The notes under the pieces were generated by a model. That model was not told the DNA's origin. It saw only the letters and a program-made list of their open reading frames with translations, and made no database searches. From Nitrospiraceae bacterium (GTDB taxonomy: Bacteria; Nitrospirota; Thermodesulfovibrionia; Thermodesulfovibrionales; UBA6898), in NCBI GenBank assembly GCA_003153275.1, contig PLXX01000114.1, positions 32,798 through 68,366 of the forward strand: 35,569 nucleotides of DNA. Direction: 5' to 3'. How positions within the stretch are numbered: position 1 is the stretch's first letter; each line of letters starts with the position of its first letter. The position numbers were made by a program, and so were the translations under genes. This document shows positions 13,738-24,070 of this stretch, one piece after another.

Positions 13738-14697
13738 ATGATTGATATTGCAAAAAAAGTCCTGAAGACTGAGGCTGATGCTGTCCTCGGCCTCATTGAA
13801 AAGCTTGACGAGAGTTTCGAAAGAGCAGTCGGGCTCATCTTCAGCAGTCCGGGCAAGGTCATTGTTACCGGGATGGGCAAATCCGGACTGATTGGCAAAA
13901 AAATCGCTGCAACACTCGCCTCAACCGGAACGTCTGCTTTTTTCATGCATCCGGCTGAAGCGAGCCACGGGGACCTGGGGATGGTTACAGCTGAAGACGT
14001 TGTCGTCGCGATCTCAAACAGCGGAGAGACGGATGAGCTGACCGGGCTTATCCCTTTTCTGAAAAGGTTTGACGTAAAGCTCATAGTGATGACCGGCAAC
14101 GGTTCCTCAACCCTGGCAAAGGCATCTGACGTCAGCCTCGATGTCTCGGTTGCCGAAGAGGCCTGTCCTCTCGGCATTGTCCCAACAGCATCTACAACAG
14201 CGTGCCTTGCAATGGGCGATGCCCTGGCAGTTGCCCTTTTGATCAAGCGGGGCTTTGACGAAACAGACTTTGCCTCCTTCCATCCAAGCGGAAGCCTCGG
14301 CAAGAAATTGTTCATCAAGGTGAAGGATCTGATGCATTCGGGGGACTCGCTCCCGCTTCTTTCCCCGGAAACGGCCATGACCACCGCGGTCATTACTGTT
14401 TCGTCGGGTCGCCTTGGTGTTGCGCTTGTCGCTGATACGAACATGAGACTACTGGGCGTGATTACTGACGGCGATATCCGCAGGGGTATCGAAAAATGGG
14501 GCAAGGGTTTTTTTGATCTGACTGCTGCTGATGTCATGAGCAACAATCCACGAACCATTCCAGCAGACGAACTCGCGGCAAAGGCGCTTTCGATCATGGA
14601 ACACTATTCAATCACCATCCTTATCGTTTCTGGCGAAGAGCGCTGCATTGAGGGAATCATCCACTTGCATGATATTCTGAAAAAAGGAATTGTATAG
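13738..14697 (+). CDS. kdsD: Arabinose-5-phosphate isomerase (KpsF/GutQ/KdsD)
   Basis: SIS domain (VTGMGKSGLIGKKIAATLASTG, SHGDLGMV, NSGETDE) plus two CBS domains; the ORF opens at 13654 and this start is inferred. Confidence 0.96.
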   Translation: MIDIAKKVLKTEADAVLGLIEKLDESFERAVGLIFSSPGKVIVTGMGKSGLIGKKIAATLASTGTSAFFMHPAEASHGDLGMVTAEDVVVAISNSGETDELTGLIPFLKRFDVKLIVMTGNGSSTLAKASDVSLDVSVAEEACPLGIVPTASTTACLAMGDALAVALLIKRGFDETDFASFHPSGSLGKKLFIKVKDLMHSGDSLPLLSPETAMTTAVITVSSGRLGVALVADTNMRLLGVITDGDIRRGIEKWGKGFFDLTAADVMSNNPRTIPADELAAKALSIMEHYSITILIVSGEERCIEGIIHLHDILKKGIV

Positions 14698-15235
14698 CAG
14701 CATGAAGAGCGCTGAAATCATACGGAGAGCAAAAAAAATAAAGCTTCTTGCCCTTGATGTCGACGGCGTAATGACTGATGGCAGTATCATTCTTGACAAT
14801 GACGGCAATGAATACAAGGCCTTTTATGTTCGGGATGGTCATGGCATCAGAATGCTTCTTGAGGCCGGGATCACGGTTGCCATAATAACCGGCCGCTCCT
14901 CAAAGCTGGTCGTACGTCGCGCTGCAGAACTTGGTATCACCGAGGTATTCCAAAAGTGCTTTGACAAAAGATTGGCTTTTAAAAAACTCCTAGAAAAGTA
15001 CGCGCTTGAGGACACCGAGGTTGCCTATGTCGGTGATGATGTCGTCGACCTGCCAATCATGAAGCAGGTGGGTCTGCCTGTTGCAGTTGCTGATGCAGCC
15101 GAAGAAGTAAAGAGGATAGCCTGCATGACCACGAATAACCGGGGGGGGAGAGGAGCAATCCGCGAGGTCACTGACCTCATCCTCAAGGCAAAGGGTCTCT
15201 GGAAAGATCGGCTGAGTGAGTACCTTACGGCTTAA
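14690..15235 (+). CDS. kdsC: 3-deoxy-manno-octulosonate-8-phosphatase (HAD)
   Basis: LLALDVDGVMTDG, FYVRDGHGIRMLLEAGI, VAYVGDDVVDLPIM; start likely 14702. Confidence 0.95.
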   Translation: MYSSMKSAEIIRRAKKIKLLALDVDGVMTDGSIILDNDGNEYKAFYVRDGHGIRMLLEAGITVAIITGRSSKLVVRRAAELGITEVFQKCFDKRLAFKKLLEKYALEDTEVAYVGDDVVDLPIMKQVGLPVAVADAAEEVKRIACMTTNNRGGRGAIREVTDLILKAKGLWKDRLSEYLTA

Positions 15236-15758
15236 TCTTCCGACGGCGCTTACATTGAGCAGGATCGTTCTGATCCCGGTCTTTGTCCTCATGGTCTATC
15301 ACCATCCTATCCTCGGTGCCCTGGTTTTCGGGATAGCCTCTGTGACCGACTTTCTGGATGGATATCTTGCGCGTCGCTCCGGCCAGATAACAACATTTGG
15401 TATCATTATGGACCCGATTGCAGACAAGTTTCTGGTTATCTCAGCCCTGATTGTTCTGGTGGATATGGAGCGGCTGTCCGCTTGGATAGCGATCATTCTC
15501 ATCGTCCGTGACTTTCTGATAACCGCGCTCAGGGTAGTTGCCCTTTCAAAGGATATCGTGATTCCTGCCGAACTTGGCGGAAAACTTAAAACCGGCGCAC
15601 AGATTACCGGCATACTCTGCATAATTCTCATGGGAACCATATTCGACCACTTTCCTTTTGACCTCTATGACATTGGCCTGGTCTTTATCTGGCTCGCACT
15701 CTTCCTGTCCGTGTTCTCAGGAGTTCAGTATACAGTCGCCTTTTGGAGAAGAATCTGA
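15216..15758 (+). CDS. pgsA: CDP-diacylglycerol-glycerol-3-phosphate 3-phosphatidyltransferase
   Basis: CDP-alcohol phosphatidyltransferase motif (TDFLDGYLARRSGQITTFGIIMDPIADK). Confidence 0.95.
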   Translation: MSTLRLNLPTALTLSRIVLIPVFVLMVYHHPILGALVFGIASVTDFLDGYLARRSGQITTFGIIMDPIADKFLVISALIVLVDMERLSAWIAIILIVRDFLITALRVVALSKDIVIPAELGGKLKTGAQITGILCIILMGTIFDHFPFDLYDIGLVFIWLALFLSVFSGVQYTVAFWRRI

Positions 15759-16339
15759 AGATAGTTATCCTCCCAATCATTGCTTTCTGCCTAGGGTCAA
15801 TCCCCTTCGGACTACTCATTGCAAAGGCAAGGGGAGTTGATCTTCAGAAGACAGGGAGCCGTAATATCGGCGCTACAAATGTTTTGAGAACCATGGGGAA
15901 ACTGCCGGCTCTCCTGACTCTAATTGGTGATATCGCAAAAGGGGCCTTCGTCGTGTGGATAGCGCAGTATTACGGGCTTGATGTCTTTTGGATTGGTATT
16001 GCGGGGTTTTTTGCAGTGGCAGGCCACGTCTTTTCGGTCTTTCTGCGTTTCAGGGGAGGAAAAGGTGTTGCTACGGCGCTCGGGGTTCTTTTGATTTATT
16101 CTCCACAAACATGCCTGTTTACTATTATAATATGGGCTATGACGGTTGCTGTCACCCGATATTCTTCTTTGGGGGCCCTGATCTCATTCGCCCTTCTTCC
16201 GCTCAGCATTGTTCTTCTGGATTCGCAGAAGAAACTGCCGTTTGCCCTGATCGTCTTCCTTCTGATAGCAGTAAAGCATAAAGATAATTTCCATCGATTG
16301 ATCTCCGGAACTGAGTTCAGGATCGGACAGAGACAATGA
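15743..16339 (+). CDS. plsY: Glycerol-3-phosphate acyltransferase PlsY
   Basis: GSIPFGLLIAKARGVDLQKTGSRNIGATNVLR, RGGKGVATALG. Confidence 0.97.
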   Translation: MEKNLKIVILPIIAFCLGSIPFGLLIAKARGVDLQKTGSRNIGATNVLRTMGKLPALLTLIGDIAKGAFVVWIAQYYGLDVFWIGIAGFFAVAGHVFSVFLRFRGGKGVATALGVLLIYSPQTCLFTIIIWAMTVAVTRYSSLGALISFALLPLSIVLLDSQKKLPFALIVFLLIAVKHKDNFHRLISGTEFRIGQRQ

Positions 16340-18063
16340 AGCGGCTCTTTCTCGTCATGGTCATCTTCGCCTTTCTTGTTCCTGCAGCAGGGGGAGATGA
16401 TTTCTATAACAGTCAGTTGAACAAAGGGATTCAGAATTCGGACTCCTATGCCTATCTCCTTATGGGAAAGGCGGACCAGAATACAAAAGATGCGCTGAAC
16501 ATACTGAACCAAGCGCGCATTTATTCTCCGGATCTCCCGTCGATACATTTTAATCTCGCCCGAAAAAGCTTTTCATTGTTCGGATTTGGGTTCGGTCTTG
16601 GGCCCGGCTCGAGGCCGGGTTCCGGACTGCTGGAGAGCGTAGATCACCTCGTCGACGGCTTTAACGCATACTCAAGAAACTTCTGGTGGTCGTTCACCCT
16701 GTCCGGCGCTTTCTATTTCAGCTTTCTTCTTTCCTGTATCCTGTCCTATGCCGTGCTCATAGCTGTAAGACTACCCCTCGATATTCCGTTGATCACCCAC
16801 GATCTTCAGGAAAGCCCTGAGCGGGCACTCGGCCTGATCATTCTCATGCTGCTCTCAATCATAAGCCCTCTTTGTCTCCTTGCGGTCATCCTGCTCCTAA
16901 TCGGACTCTATATGCGCAAAACAGATCGTAATGTGGTATATGTATTTTTGATATTTCTGCTGTTTCTGCCCCTGCTTGTTGCTACTGCGTCGATGTATAT
17001 CAGTGTCCCTGCTTCAGGAACCATAAAGGCTGTCGTGCAGACGAATGAACTGAAAGGCAACGACTATGCAGTGGCGAACCTGGGCAAAAGCACGGGGGAC
17101 ACTGAACGCTTCTCATATGCACTCGCGCTGAAAAGGGAAGGATTTTATCGGGAGGCAATCTCCATCTATGCCGAGCTGTCTGCAAAAGCACCTGATGCCC
17201 GGGTGCTAGTCAACCTTGGCAATTGTTATGTGGGACTCTATAACTTTGATGAAAAAAATAAAAGCAATCTTGACGATGCAGTGAAGTACTACAACCAAGC
17301 GATAAGTGCAAGGCCCCTGACATCGGCATATTATAATCTCTCGCAGGTCGAAAGAGAGCTGCTCGAATTTGCGAAGGGAGCCGAATATTTCAGGGCAGCC
17401 CTGAACAGTGACCGTGCGGCGGTTACCCGCTACCGATCCATATCAGACAGACAGGTTAACCGCTTCGTAATCGATGAGATGCTGTCGATAAGTGAGCAGT
17501 GGGAGTATGCAACAAGAAAAGCGAAAAGAGGGTACACCTTCGGACTGACCATTCTGCCGCCGCCAATAATCTCTCTCATTGCCGCAGCCCTTCTCGCGGT
17601 GTTTTTCATTCTCCCGGACCGTCTCGGGCACATTGCGTACCGGTGCAGAAAATGTGGCAATGTACTCTGCAATCATTGCGAACGTGAACTGGTCATCGGC
17701 CAGATATGCTCCCAGTGTTACGGATCGCTCTTAAAACTAGCAGAGCTTGATGTCAAAGAACGGGTAGCCAGAATTCTTTCTATCTATGACGCACAGAATA
17801 AAAGAAGGGATATCCTGAAGGTTCTGTCTTTTATTCTTCCGGGAACTTCCCATATCTATGCCGGGAAGATTTTGTTCGGACTTCTTATGCTCTGGCCATT
17901 TCTGTTCTGCCTGGTCTTTCCGTTTGTCAGTGCCTTCTTTTTTCCGGGCAGCATTCTTATAAAACATACTGTCGTCAGTCTTGCAATGGCCGTGCTTGCC
18001 TTTTTCATTTATGGCATATCAAATAGTATCACGAGACGAGGAATTGCAAAGGGATGGCTTTAG
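16336..18063 (+). CDS. TPR-containing multi-TM protein with zinc ribbon
   Basis: Signal/TM segments, TPR-like repeats (EAISIYAELSAKAPDARVLVNLGNCY), CRKCGNVLCNHC...CSQC, C-terminal TMs. Confidence 0.85.
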   Translation: MKRLFLVMVIFAFLVPAAGGDDFYNSQLNKGIQNSDSYAYLLMGKADQNTKDALNILNQARIYSPDLPSIHFNLARKSFSLFGFGFGLGPGSRPGSGLLESVDHLVDGFNAYSRNFWWSFTLSGAFYFSFLLSCILSYAVLIAVRLPLDIPLITHDLQESPERALGLIILMLLSIISPLCLLAVILLLIGLYMRKTDRNVVYVFLIFLLFLPLLVATASMYISVPASGTIKAVVQTNELKGNDYAVANLGKSTGDTERFSYALALKREGFYREAISIYAELSAKAPDARVLVNLGNCYVGLYNFDEKNKSNLDDAVKYYNQAISARPLTSAYYNLSQVERELLEFAKGAEYFRAALNSDRAAVTRYRSISDRQVNRFVIDEMLSISEQWEYATRKAKRGYTFGLTILPPPIISLIAAALLAVFFILPDRLGHIAYRCRKCGNVLCNHCERELVIGQICSQCYGSLLKLAELDVKERVARILSIYDAQNKRRDILKVLSFILPGTSHIYAGKILFGLLMLWPFLFCLVFPFVSAFFFPGSILIKHTVVSLAMAVLAFFIYGISNSITRRGIAKGWL

Positions 18064-19106
18064 AAGGATCATTAACAGATTTTGGTCTGGCTGATATACT
18101 TCAGCTGATTTACTTCCAGCGAAAGACCGGGGTGCTGACGCTTACGGGAAGAATGGACCGCATACGACTCCTTTTTGTGGAAGGCAAGATCACCGGAGCT
18201 GAATCAAAGCGGCGAACCGACGACAACCGTCTGGGAAAAATACTCCTGAAAAAAGGGTTTATTAAGGAGGATGACCTGCAGGCGATCCTGGAAGAGCAGA
18301 AGAAAACCGACGCTAAAATTGGCATTTTGCTTATCAGAAAAGGTCTTGTTGAGCAGGCAATTATCCACGAAATTCTCACAAGCCAGATAAGCGAAACCGT
18401 TATACAACTCTTCGGCTGGAAACAGGGCACATATGAATTTACTGCTCAGGGAATCCCCCTGGATAAGGAGCTTGATCTTTCTCTGGATACGCAACAACTT
18501 CTCATGGACGGTCTCCGTATCGTCGATGAATGGACTTTAATCAAAGGAAAAATAGCCTTCGATACTCTCTTCAACAGGACTAATGCCGAGGACATGCAAC
18601 TGAATGAAGACGAAAAAGAGATCCTCAGTTATGTCGACGGGGAAAATGATGTGAGCACGATCATCGACCTTGCCGGAAGGGATAATTTTCTGGTATCCAA
18701 AACCCTGCTGTCCCTGCTCGACAAGGGGATTATTGAAATAATTGAGCCGGTCATTGTGAGCGATGAGATAGACGCTCTGGATGTAGCAGACAGGTGGAAT
18801 CTTATTAAGTATCTAACACCAGGCGCAATGCTGATTTCGTTGCTGCTGTCTGTTGTCGCTATGTTGCTACAGCCGCAGGGTGCATATTACCGGGAGTATA
18901 GGGCCTCAGTTAAGATCGGAGAACTGCGAGCGGGGATCGAGACATACAAAATTGAGCATGGCACATACCCGGCAGTGCTGGATGCAATCAGCGTCTCAAG
19001 AGACCCATGGCAAAGGCCGTATATATACCGTGTAGCTGATCAGTCGTTTATCCTCTTAAGTCTGGGTGCGGACGGCAAGGAAGGAACTGCCGATGATGTC
19101 TACTGA
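18054..19106 (+). CDS. DUF4388 (PATAN-like) N-terminus, TM, GspG-like C-terminal domain
   Basis: [28 protein letters not shown]; MshEN-like [24 protein letters not shown]-terminal [11 protein letters not shown]...[13 protein letters not shown]. Confidence 0.85.
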   Translation: MALEGSLTDFGLADILQLIYFQRKTGVLTLTGRMDRIRLLFVEGKITGAESKRRTDDNRLGKILLKKGFIKEDDLQAILEEQKKTDAKIGILLIRKGLVEQAIIHEILTSQISETVIQLFGWKQGTYEFTAQGIPLDKELDLSLDTQQLLMDGLRIVDEWTLIKGKIAFDTLFNRTNAEDMQLNEDEKEILSYVDGENDVSTIIDLAGRDNFLVSKTLLSLLDKGIIEIIEPVIVSDEIDALDVADRWNLIKYLTPGAMLISLLLSVVAMLLQPQGAYYREYRASVKIGELRAGIETYKIEHGTYPAVLDAISVSRDPWQRPYIYRVADQSFILLSLGADGKEGTADDVY

Positions 19107-19902
19107 AAGCTCTCGGCCCGGCAAAGCAGTTGTTCTGTTAAGCGGCGGACTCGATTCATCAACCGTACTCGCCATGGCGAGGGCAGAAGGATACAATACA
19201 TATGCGATAAGTTTTGATTACCATCAGCGGCATCGTATTGAGCTTGAGGCGGCTAAAATGGTTGCTGCCCGTCTTGGTGTACAAAAGCACCTCGTTGTAT
19301 CGTTCAATCTCAGCGCAATTGGCGGCTCCGCACTCACCACTGACATTGCGGTCCCCAAACACGGGGACGAAAGTGCGGAAACAGACCTTAGCAACGCAAC
19401 TGAGAAAACCGGAGACGGTCCGCACAGTGCTATTCCGGTGACATATGTTCCGGCTCGCAATACGATCTTTCTGTCCTTCGCTCTTGCCTGGGCAGAGGTA
19501 CTTCAGGCGGCTCATATATACATCGGTGCCAATGTTATGGATTATAGCGGTTATCCCGACTGCAGGCCGGAATATCTCACTGCATATGAACATATGGCGA
19601 ATCTCGCGACCAGGGCGGCAGTTGAGGGCAGCCTCAGATTTTCTATAAAATCGCCTCTCCTGTCCATGACAAAGTCCCAAATCATCACTGCAGGAGCGGC
19701 ACTCGGACTTGACTACGGGCTTACCTGGAGCTGTTATGACCCGCAACCTCCCGGTGCAGGCTCGCACTCTGGAGCCGGAGCGGCCTTTGGAGGCCACACA
19801 CCCTGCGGAGCCTGCGACAGCTGCAGGTACAGGCAAAAAGGTTTTACAGAGGCTGGCCTGAAAGACCCGCTAAAGCCATCATGCACTATAAAAGCAGAAT
19901 GA
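19096..19902 (+). CDS. queC: 7-cyano-7-deazaguanine synthase QueC
   Basis: [18 protein letters not shown]-loop; [17 protein letters not shown]; Cys zinc site CYDPQPP...CGACDSC; start 19066-19096 uncertain. Confidence 0.96.
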   Translation: MSTESSRPGKAVVLLSGGLDSSTVLAMARAEGYNTYAISFDYHQRHRIELEAAKMVAARLGVQKHLVVSFNLSAIGGSALTTDIAVPKHGDESAETDLSNATEKTGDGPHSAIPVTYVPARNTIFLSFALAWAEVLQAAHIYIGANVMDYSGYPDCRPEYLTAYEHMANLATRAAVEGSLRFSIKSPLLSMTKSQIITAGAALGLDYGLTWSCYDPQPPGAGSHSGAGAAFGGHTPCGACDSCRYRQKGFTEAGLKDPLKPSCTIKAE

Positions 19903-19943
19903 TTTTTGATAAAATACGTTAAATATGTCAGAAGAAGGAGGGA

Positions 19944-20228
19944 ATGATGGAAGAAAGACTTTCGCATGAGGCCTTCATCAGAAAAGCTATCGTCAGCCTC
20001 AGAAAAGATAGCTTTAAGGGAATCCATACTGTTTATTCCGGGTTTAACGAGGCCTTCAAAAAATACTTCCCTGGTGAAGATCCTGTCGAAACAACCAATG
20101 CTCTTGCTGCGAATGGCAAACTTACTATACGGCCGATCAAGGGCGGCGTGATGATCTACCTTCCGGAGGATCACCCTGGAGCAGACAGCGCTGCCGATAA
20201 GGCACTCAAGAAGATGGGACTCGGTTGA
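19944..20228 (+). CDS. Conserved-looking hypothetical protein (94 aa)
   Basis: ORF with upstream AGAAGGAGGGA RBS, overlapping the selA start. Confidence 0.8.
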   Translation: MMEERLSHEAFIRKAIVSLRKDSFKGIHTVYSGFNEAFKKYFPGEDPVETTNALAANGKLTIRPIKGGVMIYLPEDHPGADSAADKALKKMGLG

Positions 20229-21628
20229 CATTGGAGGACCGGAAGACTCAGCAACTCCTGTCAACGCTGCCTTCGGTTGACGAACTGCTAAAAAGTCCTG
20301 AAGGCGCTGAATGGCTTGCTGGCTATCACAGAAAGATCGTCGTTCAGTCAGTTCGGGACGTCCTGGCATTGGTTAGGAAAAACATATTGTCAGGGAGCAC
20401 TTTCGACTTTGACCGGGCTGCGGTCTCGGCTGATATTGACAGACAGATTCGCAGCAAGGCCTCATTCAGTCTCAGGCAGGTTATCAATGCAACCGGTATT
20501 GTCCTGCATACCAATCTGGGCAGGGCTGTACTTTCTGACAGGATACTGCAAAATGTTATTGCTGTCAGCAGCGGGTTTTCGAACTTGGAATATGACCTTG
20601 ATGCGGGCAGACGAGGCAAGAGGCACGTTCATACCCGAAGACTTATCAGAGAGGTGACCGGTGCAGAGGATGCCTTTATTGTCAATAACAATGCTGCCGC
20701 AGTTCTTCTTTGCCTGAATACCCTGGCAAAAGACAGGCAGGTGATCGTCTCCCGAGGAGAACTTGTCGAGATCGGAGGCTCCTTCCGGGTCCCGGATGTC
20801 ATGGCTGCCAGCAATGCCCTGCTACGCGAGGTGGGAACAACCAATAAAACCCATTTGAGGGATTACACAGATGCTGTCACCGACCAGACAGCCCTGCTGC
20901 TGAAAGTGCATCAGTCCAACTATTGCATAACAGGGTTTACCGAGGACGTCCCGGTCTCTGAACTGGTAGCTGTTGGCAAACGTCTTGACCTGCCGGTTAT
21001 GTATGACCTCGGCAGCGGTTGTCTTCTTGACCTCCGTGCATACGGCATTCATTCTGAACCCTCGGTAAGGGAAATTGTTGGCGCCGGCGTTGATCTCGTC
21101 ACCTTCAGCGGCGATAAACTGCTGGGCGGTCCACAGGGCGGAATTATTGTTGGGAAGAAGCGCTATATTGAGCAGCTCCAGAAAAATCCACTTGCACGGG
21201 CTCTCAGGGTTGACAAAATGACCATAGCTGCCTTTGAGGCTACCTTTCTGGCCTATCTTGACGAAAGACATGCCATCGCTGAAATCCCGGTGCTGCAGAT
21301 GCTTTTTCAACAGCCAGAGGAGATACGGAGTCGCGCCATCAAACTTGCCAACAGACTTAAACGACTGGTCAGCCCGCAGCACTGCAATGTAATAAAAGAT
21401 ATATCAAAAGCAGGTGGTGGCTCTCTTCCTGAGATCGAATTCACCACCTACGCCGTATCCATAAGGCCGGACCAGATCTCCGTCAATGAACTCGAACGAA
21501 GACTCCGGGCAGGAACTCCTCCGATCATAGCACGTATAAAGGACAATGCGCTTCTTCTCGACGCACGCACAATCAGCAGCAGAGAACTGCCTCTGATTGC
21601 TGCAGCAGTCGCCTCATCCCTCGGATAG
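20225..21628 (+). CDS. selA: L-seryl-tRNA(Sec) selenium transferase
   Basis: INATGIVLHTNLGRAVLS, NNNAAAVLLCLNTLA, VTFSGDKLLGGPQGGIIVG PLP-Lys region. Confidence 0.98.
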   Translation: MTLEDRKTQQLLSTLPSVDELLKSPEGAEWLAGYHRKIVVQSVRDVLALVRKNILSGSTFDFDRAAVSADIDRQIRSKASFSLRQVINATGIVLHTNLGRAVLSDRILQNVIAVSSGFSNLEYDLDAGRRGKRHVHTRRLIREVTGAEDAFIVNNNAAAVLLCLNTLAKDRQVIVSRGELVEIGGSFRVPDVMAASNALLREVGTTNKTHLRDYTDAVTDQTALLLKVHQSNYCITGFTEDVPVSELVAVGKRLDLPVMYDLGSGCLLDLRAYGIHSEPSVREIVGAGVDLVTFSGDKLLGGPQGGIIVGKKRYIEQLQKNPLARALRVDKMTIAAFEATFLAYLDERHAIAEIPVLQMLFQQPEEIRSRAIKLANRLKRLVSPQHCNVIKDISKAGGGSLPEIEFTTYAVSIRPDQISVNELERRLRAGTPPIIARIKDNALLLDARTISSRELPLIAAAVASSLG

Positions 21629-21658
21629 CTATAAGGCTAGAGAGTAACTGTCAGTCAT

Positions 21659-21727
21659 TTATTGGTTGCACCTCCCGGCTCCCGGCAGCATTTTTTTACC
21701 CCCTGTAGTTCTTTTTATTGGCGCCAT
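21659..21727 (-). CDS. Candidate small ORF MAPIKRTTGGKKMLPGAGRCNQ
   Basis: Minus strand AAGGAG-AAAAC-ATG, 22 codons, TATAAT further upstream. Confidence 0.4.
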   Translation of the reverse strand: MAPIKRTTGGKKMLPGAGRCNQ

Positions 21728-21865
21728 GTTTTCTCCTTTTCAGCCGTTGTCCGGTATTATACTATTTAATCTGTGCGGGTTCGTTGATAGAGCTAATGCA
21801 GATGAAGTGAACACATTTCGGTTGATAAAGATATTATAATGGGAGAAAAGGCGAGGTTTTTAATT

Positions 21866-23752
21866 ATGCGTCATATTATTCTTGGAACTGCAGGTCATAT
21901 TGATCACGGCAAAAGTACACTCGTCAAGGCGCTGACAGGAATTGACCCTGACAGGCTGAAAGAAGAGAAAGAACGAGGCATAACCATTGATATCGGTTTT
22001 GCTGACCTCTTGTTTCCTGACAGCGGACTGACTGTAGGAATTGTTGATGTCCCCGGCCATGAGCGACTCGTCAGAAACATGCTCGCCGGTGCCGGCGGCA
22101 TAGATATGGTGCTCCTGGTAATAGCAGCAGATGAAGGAATTATGCCACAGAGTCGGGAACATCTGGCCATCTGTAATCTTCTGAAAATTAAATCAGGTCT
22201 CGTTGCGATCACGAAAGCGGATATGGTTGATAAGGAGTGGCTTAATCTGGTCCAGGATGAGGTGAGTGACTTTGTCAGGGGAACATTTCTTGAGGGATCA
22301 CCGGTCATACCGGTTTCAGCTCGAACAGGAATTAATATCGACATACTGAAGCAGGAGATCAATACCCTTGCACTTGCAGTCACACCAAAGCCCTCGGGAG
22401 GGCTTTTTAGACTACCGATAGACCGGGTGTTTACCCTGAAGGGTTTTGGCACAGTCATTACCGGAACAGCGATTTCCGGCAGTATAGCGGTTGATGATCC
22501 TGTTGAAATTCTGCCGGCTTCCATAAAAACAAAAGTAAGAGGTCTCCACAGCCATGGGCAAGCCATTCAAAAGGCGTCTGCCGGCCAAAGGGTCGCTATC
22601 AATCTCCAGTCAGTAGAGAAAGAAGACCTGTGTCGCGGTGATGTTGCTGTGACACCATCACGTTTTTTTAAAACAAAGATCGTTAACACATACCTGGAAC
22701 TTCTTCATAATGCACCGGACATAAAAACAAAGAGTAATGTCCATTTCTATTCCGGAACATCGGAGGTGGTCGGTCGTCTTATTCTCTTTGAAAAGGATAC
22801 TATAAAGGCATCGGAACAATGCTATGCCCAACTGAGACTTCAGGATCCGGTTGTTGTGATGGCCGGCGACCGGTATATTATCAGAAGGCTCTCACCACTG
22901 GAAACACTTGGCGGAGGTCTGGTCCTTGATCCGTTACCAGCAAAAAGAAAGCGGAAAGATGGTATTGAAGATCTGATGAGACTTAATACAGAAAATCTTG
23001 GTGACAAGTTGACGGTTAAAATTGAGCAGGCTGGAATACGAGGAACAACTATCGGAAAAATCCAGGGCTGGATCAATGTCGAAATACCAGCGATCACCGT
23101 GGCAGTCAAGAATATAGTATCTTCCGGGATTATCCTGCAACATGAGGATCTGCTTATCCATAAGACAGCTTTTACTTTCATGCACAATAAAATTGCAACA
23201 ATGCTTCAGGAATTTCATAAAAAGAATCCTCTTAAGCCCGGCCTCCAAAAAGAAGAAATCAGAACGCTACTTTCGATTGAACCTAGATTGTTTGCTTTCA
23301 TCCTTGCGCAGTCTGACCGGATTGTCGTTGATAAAAATCTGATAAGGCTTAAAACCTTTAAGATCGCTCTTTCGGTCAATGAAGAAGAATACTCATTAAA
23401 AATTATTGACCTTCTTAACAAAACCCCGTTTCAACCTCCTACCAGAGAAGAACTGACGGGTATGTTTTCTCTTGATGCAAAGAAAATCGGCGATATTCTG
23501 AACCTTCTGATACGTGAAAACAAGGTAGTGCGCATTAGTGATTCTTTGTATCTTACCAGAGAAGCATTTGATACTCTTCTGGCCAGCGTCAGTTTATTTT
23601 ATTCTCACAAAAATGAGTTGACTGTCGCAGAGTTCCGTGATCTTCTCAATACGTCACGTAAATATGCATTACCACTGCTCGAGTACCTTGATACTCAGAA
23701 AATTACGCTGCGTGTTGGTGATGCCAGAAAGCTTATTTTAAGAAATAAATAA
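21866..23752 (+). CDS. selB: Selenocysteine-specific elongation factor
   Basis: [41 protein letters not shown]-terminal winged-helix repeats; ORF opens at 21839. Confidence 0.98.
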   Translation: MRHIILGTAGHIDHGKSTLVKALTGIDPDRLKEEKERGITIDIGFADLLFPDSGLTVGIVDVPGHERLVRNMLAGAGGIDMVLLVIAADEGIMPQSREHLAICNLLKIKSGLVAITKADMVDKEWLNLVQDEVSDFVRGTFLEGSPVIPVSARTGINIDILKQEINTLALAVTPKPSGGLFRLPIDRVFTLKGFGTVITGTAISGSIAVDDPVEILPASIKTKVRGLHSHGQAIQKASAGQRVAINLQSVEKEDLCRGDVAVTPSRFFKTKIVNTYLELLHNAPDIKTKSNVHFYSGTSEVVGRLILFEKDTIKASEQCYAQLRLQDPVVVMAGDRYIIRRLSPLETLGGGLVLDPLPAKRKRKDGIEDLMRLNTENLGDKLTVKIEQAGIRGTTIGKIQGWINVEIPAITVAVKNIVSSGIILQHEDLLIHKTAFTFMHNKIATMLQEFHKKNPLKPGLQKEEIRTLLSIEPRLFAFILAQSDRIVVDKNLIRLKTFKIALSVNEEEYSLKIIDLLNKTPFQPPTREELTGMFSLDAKKIGDILNLLIRENKVVRISDSLYLTREAFDTLLASVSLFYSHKNELTVAEFRDLLNTSRKYALPLLEYLDTQKITLRVGDARKLILRNK

Positions 23753-24070
23753 AAAATGAAAGTTATAAACGATATTATATTCCTTCTCTTACTATTATTT
23801 TAAGATATATATATCGTAGAAGTAATAGGTCCTGTCAGTAAGTAGAGAAGTAAGTTAACCGATTGAAAAATAAGAATTATTTTATTTAATAACATAGGCA
23901 AAAACAAGATGGTATAATCAACAAAGAAGGAGGGGTAGATTTATATATCTGATATCAACATTCTGAGAACAGAGTTATTGTCTGGAATATTGAATTACGT
24001 TATAATAACATCTCCCATCCTCTATAGTTATTAACAATTGTTTGTAATTTGTTAATAAAGGCAATAACAT
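23750..24070. other. Candidate oriC/dnaA upstream region
   Basis: Very AT-rich, immediately upstream of dnaA; inverted pair TTATTAACA (24028-24036) and TGTTAATAA (24050-24058), one mismatch from TTATNCACA. Confidence 0.4.

Noticed and set aside
13563-14597. 344 aa minus-strand ORF opposite kdsD
   Set aside because: Ser/Pro-rich antisense artefact of kdsD codon usage.
16590-16625. GC-rich hairpin CCCGGCTCGAGGCCGGG
   Set aside because: Lies within the TPR protein's Gly/Pro-rich coding segment, no U-tract; likely compositional.
21629-21838. selC (tRNA-Sec) between selA and selB
   Set aside because: No tRNA-like acceptor/T-arm (GGTTCRA) pairing on either strand; no convincing tRNA seen elsewhere in the window.
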